A stretch of DNA of 64,000 nucleotides from Flammulina velutipes (taxonomy: Eukaryota > Basidiomycota > Agaricomycetes > Agaricales > Physalacriaceae), in the NCBI GenBank assembly GCA_011800155.1, contig CM022370.1, positions 2,666,001 through 2,730,000 on the forward strand, read 5' to 3'. Position numbers and translations under genes: made by a program. Under the pieces are notes generated by a model. The model had not been told where the DNA came from. It did not search any database and saw only the letters and a list, made by a program, of their open reading frames with translations. Numbering within the stretch: the stretch's first letter is position 1; every line of letters starts with the position of its first letter. This document shows, piece after piece, positions 56,834-64,000 of the stretch.

Positions 56834-59800
56834 TAGTGAATAGCGCGGGTCGGGTCCGGGTCAGAATGTCCTGAAATATCCCGAAACGGACAAACCCGAA
56901 CCTGTAACAGTACGGGTCGGGTTTAGGACGGGTCGGGATATTTACGGGTCGGGCATGTCGGGTACCCGTGTTCAGAACACAGAAATAGAGTATTTATCGA
57001 GGTACTCTAAATGTAAATACGAATATCTACTTTTACTTTAAGGACAACATACAGAAATGAAAATAAAAAAATGAGCTGAATTATAGGTAGATAGCGTCGT
57101 CGACTAAGGTGTCGTCAACGTCGTCGTCGTCACCCTTCTGCTTCTCTGACTTTTCCTTCGCTGCCTTCCTTGTGCTCCCTTCGATACGCTGCGCCATCTC
57201 ACCATCGTCAAGCATTCCGTTACGGCTCCAGTCGCCGAAACACATGAGGGCACGGACTGTAGCATTACGCAGGCGATTGCGTAAGTGGGACAGTAGGATT
57301 CGGCCACGGCTGAATGTGCGCTCAACAGCGACTGATGTAGCTACAAGAGGTGTACTGTATGAGTAAACGAAAAGAACTATGCAAGGACGACATACCAGGA
57401 ATCGAATGGAAATCAATGGCCATCTGCGCGAGTGATGGATATGTCGAGCGATTGCCCAACCACCATGCGAGTGGGTCCTCCGTAGTGACGCGACTATCAG
57501 CGAGATAACGGTCGAGCTCGTCGGCATCCGATGTGGCGACACGTATGCCCTCCTTCATGAGTTTAGTAAACTCGTTGACCTAGGCAGTGTAGGGTTAGTA
57601 AATCTGCACGAATGTAAGTAATACGACGTACAGGTTTGTTCTTGTCTGTCTCCTCCTCAATGCTTGCACTATCCAGCGCCGTCACCATACTGTCTCGGTA
57701 CCGACTCTCCCAAACCTCTCGCGTCACTGCAAGTGCCGTGTCGATCCAGTCACGCGGCCAGTCCTGCTTGCGAAAATAATCGAGTTTGTGTGACGGATGA
57801 AGAACTAGTTGAGCGGCTATGAGTAGGCAAGCAAGAAACCAAACAAGGACACGTACTCATACTGATACGATAAACGTCAGATCCATCCGACAAACTATAA
57901 TATTTGTTCAGGACACGCTTTCCAATGGTGAGTGCGGCACGGATAGGAGCGGCGTATCGTTGGTTTGATATCGATGCATTGGTGAGGCGTTCGTCAATGG
58001 CGTCCATGGCGGGGATGACAGAGGAGACACTTGGACAGTCCGTTGAGAAATAGAGCGTGGCGTCCTTCAAGACCTGCATGATTTGACATAGTTGGCGGTT
58101 GGTTAGACGATGATGTGGCAGTTGGTAGGCCAGCGATGGCAAGAGCGACGGCGATAGAGATGCATTGACAGGGATACGAAAGTGGGGGGAAAGGAAGAAA
58201 GGAATGAGTGAGCAATTGAATGCATGGGAAAAAGAACCACGAACCGTAAGCACGCTGACCAGTTGGGTCAACATCTCCCACTCGGTTAGATCAAGTTCGT
58301 AATCACGAAGCCCATTCTCACGCTCCGCCGTGAATTCATTAATATACTCTTTCATCTCAAGGAATACCTTTAACATATCATGGGTTGAATTCCACCGCGT
58401 CGAGACGTCGCGCGGTAGCATGCGCTCGCCAATACCATGTTTATCTAGCAGTTTGAACCAGCTAACCATCAGCAACGTGGGTGAGTTTATAATTTTGAAG
58501 GAGATCTTGCGGGCCTGGCAACGCACATTCAATGCCTGGAGCGTCTATTAGGTAAATGAATGGACTCACTTTGAGTAACGCGGTTCGAACGGGCATGACA
58601 TTGTCTGCCCACTCTGTCCTCGCCTGTTCTGTCATCGCATCGACAAGATCGGGCAGGTCGTCGTACTCGTCGTCGTCCTGCACGCCGTTTTCGCCTACGT
58701 CAAGAAGCCTTGCCTCGAGCTCATCATATTCGATGTCCTCCGCCAACTTGAGTAGCTCCTTTTCGCCCTCCGTCAAGAGCTTGTCGACAGCCATGCCATC
58801 GCGAACTCGTTTTGGCGGATCGAATTGACGGAGTGTTCCAACGGCAGTGAGGTTCAGCGTGTGGGCGAAGCATCGCACTTGGCTGCGCTGTCCACGGTAC
58901 GTGGGATTCAAGACCTGAAGATGGACATGGAACGTATCATTGCTCGACGCATTGTCTGCAGTGACCGTGCCAACCTATAGGCTTCGTCAGTATCTCAATC
59001 ATCTTCTATCTATTGCATGCTTACCTTATCGCGAATGCCATAGTCTTCCGTAACGTCGTCGAACGCCTTCGCCATATTTTCGCCAGTGTGAGACTGCAGG
59101 TCAATTAATATGGTACGCCTCTTCAATATTCATGCTTACCATTGGCAACTCAACAAAATCGAGCAGCGCCGTTACGAGTTCTCCATTCCGAAGAAAGGTC
59201 ACCACAATACTCATCCATGGACGATGATTTGGCGCTGTCCAACAATCGATCGCAAACGCTAGGAAGCCATCCGTACTCTGGAATACCATGTAAGTTATAG
59301 TTAACATTGTATATGATGTGTCTCACCTGTAACTCCAGCGCAAACTTTTCCTTGGCAGCGCCGAACAGTAGCTTCACATCCGATGCAACAGTGGTGGGGT
59401 GGGGATATAGTACTCGTTACGGCCAGTGCGGAGTAGCCAACGGAGGCCACGATCCTTCGCAATATTGAAGGGACGCATGCTCTCCGCTGCCCAGCGTGCA
59501 AACGTTACCCTTTGAAAAGGTTAGGGAGTACAGTTCACCAAGGATGTTTGGTACTCACCTAATCTCAGCCGACGTCGGTGCTGCCGTACTGAACGACTCA
59601 ACGGCCCCTTTGATACGTCGCAGGAGGTAAGTGATCTTACCGTCTTTCATTACTTTGTGCTTCTTGACGATCTCTCTAGCTTTGTCAAGATTCTTTGTGG
59701 CAAATGCGGCGTCATGAATGGTCTGGCCCCAACAAGAAACAATGTGGCGGCTTAACGCGCCTGTCGATCCACTATCAGATGTCGTTCCACGCCGTTTCGT

Positions 59801-60616
59801 CCCACCGCACTTGATGCAAGTGAAGACGTGGTAGACGGTATCTTTGGCCACATCGACTTCAATCTGTGGGCGGTTCTCGAAGAAGGCGTAATAGGGTGAG
59901 CGCCAGCTCCGAATAGCTTTTGCTGGAGCAAGATGGTAAGTAATGTGTAGTGATACGAAAGGATAGACGTACTGAGCTGTTTTTCTAGCTTATCCATGTC
60001 CTCATCGGCATCTGTATTGGTGTCGACATCGATAATAGATGTCGCGGTCGAGGATGGGGGACGACTAGACGCTGGGATAGAGTGTTGGCTGTCCATAACG
60101 ACATCCTCGTCATTATCTGTGACATGTGAGTATGTCTTCGGCGGAGATATTCATGAACTTACCATCTGAATCTTCGACGACAGTTTTTTTTCTGGGCCTC
60201 TTTGGAATGATGGTCCTAGCGGCCTTCTTCACGTTGTTAACGGCTTTACGGGCAGTGTTGGAGACGCGAGATGATAGCGACGCCTTGGAGGATGCATCAG
60301 AAACCTTGCGCTTGCGGGTCGAGGACGACGCCATGACTTTTTTTTAGTGTGGTGGTCCGCCTTCGCTGATTGTATTTCTGGCGCCACCTTCCAAGCCACC
60401 GTCAATGAACTGTACAGTTATTACTCATAAATGCCTATTATATTCTGCTTCCATGGAGGCTTTTTCACACTGTGGCGCGTAGGATAGCTGCAACCGTAGA
60501 TATAAGTACGGGTCGGCCGGGTAAACCCGAATCGGCCATCGAGTAAAATGACCCGTGCCCGGCAGTGACCCGAACCCGCAACCCGGCAAAACCCGGCCGA
60601 CCCGCGCTATTCACTA
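56834..60616 (-). mobile_element. hAT DNA transposon copy B, full length (3,783 bp)
   Basis: Same ends as copy A. Perfect 8-bp duplication ATCACCGC at 56,826-56,833 and 60,617-60,624. Inserted in the RNase H region of gypsy pol; removing it and one ATCACCGC restores the frame ...TDHRTLEYFSSQQ. Confidence 0.95.
57081..60334 (-). pseudogene. hAT transposase, copy B (1-bp frameshift in the exon after the BED finger)
   Basis: Same gene as in copy A. Here the BED-finger exon is intact (SRHIVSCWGQTIHDAAFATK ... SAEIR), but one G is missing near 59,400 (GTGGGGATATAG against GTGGGGGATATAG in A), which breaks the exon MRPFNIAKDRGLRWLLRTGR after NEYYI. The rest, including the catalytic and dimerisation parts, is the same as in A. 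Confidence 0.88.
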
Positions 60617-61555
60617 ATCACCGCACCCTCGAGTACTTCTCCTCACAGCAGGATATGTCTCGCCGACAAGCTCGTTGGGCCATGCACTTTGCCCAGTTCG
60701 ACTTTGAAATTCACTATGTCAAAGGCGAAGATAACACTGTCGCCGATGCACTTTCCCGTTTACCAGACGAGCTGTCAACCATCCCAGAACCAGTCATCAT
60801 CGCTGCCTGTTTAGCACGCTCTGGTACTGGGGAAGACCCAATCCAATCTAGACGTGAACGCCTCACGGCTGCCTCCACGTCCATCATCATCACCGCCAAT
60901 ACTGAACTCCTTGAGAGTATCAAGAAAGGCTATACCGAGGATGATTTTTGCCAACAACTCCTCACCAACCTGTCCAGTACCGAAGGCGCCATGTTCGATG
61001 TTGCTACAGGCCTTCTCTATGTTGGTCGACGACTCGTCATCCCGCGCGTTCTCAAGGTCCGCGAACTTCTATACAGTCTTGCGTATGATGCGCTAGGTCA
61101 TTTTGGGTTTGACAAAAGCTACGCTGCCTTGCGTGGATCCTACTACTGGCCAAACATGCGCCGTGACTTGGAGGAAGCCTATATCTCGTCATGTACTGAT
61201 TGTCAACGCAACAAGAGTCGTACCTCCAAAACACCTGGTCCCCTTCATCCACTTCCTGTCCCAGATAACCGCTTCGATGTCGTTGGTCTTGACTTTGTTG
61301 GACCACTCCCCGTCGAGAATGGGAAGGATACTATCGTCACCTTCACTGATCTCCTTGGAGGCGCAGACATCTGCATGGCTGCTATCCCATCCACAATCAC
61401 CGCCGAAGAATTTGCTGTGGTCCTCTTCGACGAGTGGTATTGCGAGAATGGTCTAATGCTGCGGTCCTCTTCGACGAGTGGTATTGCGAGAATGGTCTAA
61501 TGCTGCAACTCGTCTCTGACCGAGACAAACTTTTCATATACAAGGTTTGGGCCGC
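60617..61555 (+). pseudogene. Gypsy RNase H end and integrase N-terminal part
   Basis: Continues from 56,833: TLEYFSSQQDMSRRQARWAM, VKGEDNTVADALSRLPDEL (RNase H end), then integrase with the HHCC zinc site (LGHFGFDKSYAALRGSYYWP; SCTDCQRNKSRTS) and the first catalytic Asp in VVGLDFVGPLP. Near 61,425-61,500 a 44-bp tandem duplication (GTCCTCTTCGACGAGTGGTA unit) shifts the frame and causes a stop. The sequence goes on in another frame to VSDRDKLFIYKVW (second catalytic Asp) and is then cut by X. Confidence 0.85.
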
Positions 61556-62479
61556 TGATGAGCAGTGCAAAAGAACCCCACCAAATCACACACACACACA
61601 CACTAACTAGTAGGCGTGGAAATGCAAGTCCGCTTCGATAGCGGGTCTGCTTTTAATCGTTTAGAGTTCGATGAACTGGTCTTTGGGGTTTCGGAAAGGT
61701 ATGGGGGTTCGATTGCAATGGTTCAAAATGTATAACAAGTTCGAGGGGTAACAGGGATCTGATCTTTAGTTGAAAACTAGAGGCCAACAAGAGTCATAGG
61801 CCGATTGGGATGCGTGAGGCAGACTTAATAAAGCTCCAACCGGTCCGTCAATCTTCAACCACGCTAAGAGGTCTGCGTCCAGATACCCTGGTATCTATCT
61901 AGTGCTCTAAGACTCAATGGACTCTGTCCGCGGCTCAAAACGATAGCTTAGCTGCAGTCTAAACCACACTCAATGGGGACTGGGTCTTCCAATCAGATTC
62001 TTTCAAGTAGTTAGATGACTGTTCTGAGACAGCGCCAGGAACGTCGATGGCACAGGCAATGGCTAAACTTCAATTACTCAAAGTAGCTCCAATGGCTCTA
62101 AGTTCCTTTTGCTTTCAGATTCAAAGTCACCTATGTGACAGAACTTCTATTCAATCCTATCAAGCTAACCGACGGTAAATACTGCTTTGTGGGCTGCGTC
62201 TACTGGGGGTCTAAGCTATTTTACAGTATGCTAACGAGTGTATTATATAGGTATTTCTAAAGAGCGTGACTAAAGCTGGTTTACTGTATTTTACCCGCCA
62301 CAGGAGCGACCACCACGTTGGCGGGCCCCGTGAACCTCGTTGTGCCCTGGGCCCTATGACCTTCATCATTCTTAGCCAGGTATTTGTCCTGGATGCACCC
62401 AATGAGGAGTGGCGTACCGCGCGGGCACACAGCTCCTGAGTGATCCAAGGTCAGCTGGCATGCTTGTTCCATGTGTATC
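61556..62479. mobile_element. Insertion unit X, right copy (inverted, cut by hAT copy C)
   Basis: Starts TGATGAGCAGTGCAAAAGAA directly after the integrase codons for KVW and GCCGC. It is the reverse complement of 56,001-55,076 with a small length difference in the dinucleotide run. It ends at 62,479 where hAT copy C is inserted; the rest should lie beyond that element, outside the window. Confidence 0.65.
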
Positions 62480-64000
62480 TAGTGAATAGCGCGGGTCGGC
62501 CGGGTTTTGCCGGGTTGCGGGTTCGGGTCACTGCCGGGCACGGGTCATTTTACTCGATGGCCGATTCGGGTTTACCCGGCCGACCCGTACTTATATCTAC
62601 GGTTGCAGCTATCCTACGCGCCACAGTGTGAAAAAGCCTCCATGGAAGCAGAATATAATAGGCATTTATGAGTAATAACTGTACAGTTCATTGACGGTGG
62701 CTTGGAAGGTGGCGCCAGAAATACAATCAGCGAAGGCGGACCACCACACTAAAAAAAAGTCATGGCGTCGTCCTCGACCCGCAAGCGCAAGGTTTCTGAT
62801 GCATCCTCCAAGGCGTCGCTATCATCTCGCGTCTCCAACACTGCCCGTAAAGCCGTTAACAACGTGAAGAAGGCCGCTAGGACCATCATTCCAAAGAGGC
62901 CCAGAAAAAAAACTGTCGTCGAAGATTCAGATGGTAAGTTCATGAATATCTCCGCCGAAGACATACTCACATGTCACAGATAATGACGAGGATGTCGTTA
63001 TGGACAGCCAACACTCTATCCCAGCGTCTAGTCGTCCCCCATCCTCGACCGCGACATCTATTATCGATGTCGACACCAATACAGATGCCGATGAGGACAT
63101 GGATAAGCTAGAAAAACAGCTCAGTACGTCTATCCTTTCGTATCACTACACATTACTTACCATCTTGCTCCAGCAAAAGCTATTCGGAGCTGGCGCTCAC
63201 CCTATTACGCCTTCTTCGAGAACCGCCCACAGATTGAAGTCGATGTGGCCAAAGATACCGTCTACCACGTCTTCACTTGCATCAAGTGCGGTGGGACGAA
63301 ACGGCGTGGAACGACATCTGATAGTGGATCGACAGGCGCGTTAAGCCGCCACATTGTTTCTTGTTGGGGCCAGACCATTCATGACGCCGCATTTGCCACA
63401 AAGAATCTTGACAAAGCTAGAGAGATCGTCAAGAAGCACAAAGTAATGAAAGACGGTAAGATCACTTACCTCCTGCGACGTATCAAAGGGGCCGTTGAGT
63501 CGTTCAGTACGGCAGCACCGACGTCGGCTGAGATTAGGTGAGTACCAAACATCCTTGGTGAACTGTACTCCCTAACCTTTTCAAAGGGTAACGTTTGCAC
63601 GCTGGGCAGCGGAGAGCATGCGTCCCTTCAATATTGCGAAGGATCGTGGCCTCCGTTGGCTACTCCGCACTGGCCGTAACGAGTACTATATCCCCCACCC
63701 CACCACTGTTGCATCGGATGTGAAGCTACTGTTCGGCGCTGCCAAGGAAAAGTTTGCGCTGGAGTTACAGGTGAGACACATCATATACAATGTTAACTAT
63801 AACTTACATGGTATTCCAGAGTACGGATGGCTTCCTAGCGTTTGCGATCGATTGTTGGACAGCGCCAAATCATCGTCCATGGATGAGTATTGTGGTGACC
63901 TTTCTTCGGAATGGAGAACTCGTAACGGCGCTGCTCGATTTTGTTGAGTTGCCAATGGTAAGCATGAATATTGAAGAGGCGTACCATATTAATTGACCTG
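62480..64000 (+). mobile_element. hAT DNA transposon copy C, 5' part (continues past the window)
   Basis: Begins TAGTGAATAGCGCGGGTCGG in the opposite orientation to A and B. The 8 bp before it are TGTGTATC, which should be repeated at its other end. Inserted in X. Confidence 0.9.
62762..64000 (+). CDS. hAT transposase, copy C (partial, intact as far as visible)
   Basis: Same transposase as in A and B, visible from the start MASSSTRKRKVSDASSKASL through the BED finger exon to the catalytic segment LAFAIDCWTAPNHRPW and VELPM. The exons are separated by short introns (for example GTAAGTTCATGAATATCTCC at 62,934). Both places that are frameshifted in A (BED-finger exon) and B (exon with NEYYIPHPTTVASDVK) are intact here: four Gs in GGGGCC near 63,366 and five Cs in ATCCCCCACC near 63,691. 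It could therefore encode an active enzyme if the rest outside the window is also intact. Confidence 0.85.

Noticed and set aside
46611..60347. Repeated plus-strand frames of 73-90 codons in hAT copies A and B
   Set aside because: Antisense to transposase exons; their repetition only reflects the repeated element.

Overview
The window looks like nuclear DNA of a filamentous basidiomycete, most likely an Agaricomycete. Nearly every gene is split by many short introns of about 45-60 bp with GT..AG ends and CTAAC-type branch points. The proteins are of fungal or eukaryotic type, and the mobile elements (chromodomain Ty3/gypsy, DIRS-like tyrosine-recombinase retrotransposon, hAT) fit that group. 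Assignments come from motif recognition and hand splicing only; no database search was run.

The window has two halves. Positions 1-27,758 are a compact gene-rich block: a mitochondrial carrier (5' end only, off the left edge), a proline-rich orphan, a secreted subtilisin with a PA domain, a Golgi-type O-fucosyltransferase-like protein, the SNARE Use1, the arginine methyltransferase PRMT1, a BRI3-like membrane protein, the small subunit of serine palmitoyltransferase, a gamma-tubulin complex component, a class V PLP aminotransferase-fold enzyme, a large double-BTB/CAP-Gly protein, an SMAP/Age2-type ArfGAP, an EH-like/NPF protein and an RBM25-like splicing factor. Several pairs are divergent with only 63-180 bp between start codons. 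Functionally the block holds vesicle-traffic genes (Use1, ArfGAP, EH/NPF), microtubule genes (gamma-tubulin complex, CAP-Gly) and sphingolipid and RNA-processing genes; there is no sign of a cluster with one pathway.

Positions 28,765-64,000 are a nest of transposable elements. From left to right: a 1.45-kb inverted-terminal element (called E1 here) holding a hAT-type MITE; a decayed hAT transposase; a G-rich minisatellite; a 1.8-kb palindrome; a DIRS-like retrotransposon whose recombinase ORF is split by a second E1; rearranged DIRS-end repeats around a possible small orphan gene; a complete 3,783-bp hAT element (copy A); a chromovirus 3' half with LTR that carries two MITEs; and an inverted piece of gypsy pol flanked by inverted copies of a TG..CA insertion unit (X) and carrying hAT copy B. 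A third hAT copy (C) begins at 62,480 and runs off the right edge.

The most notable points are: (1) three near-identical hAT copies with different lesions, A and B each having its own 1-bp frameshift while C is intact at both places; (2) an inversion of the middle of one gypsy element, explained by recombination between two oppositely oriented X insertions; (3) two E1 insertions that both sit in GCATGC; and (4) a double-BTB plus split CAP-Gly protein.
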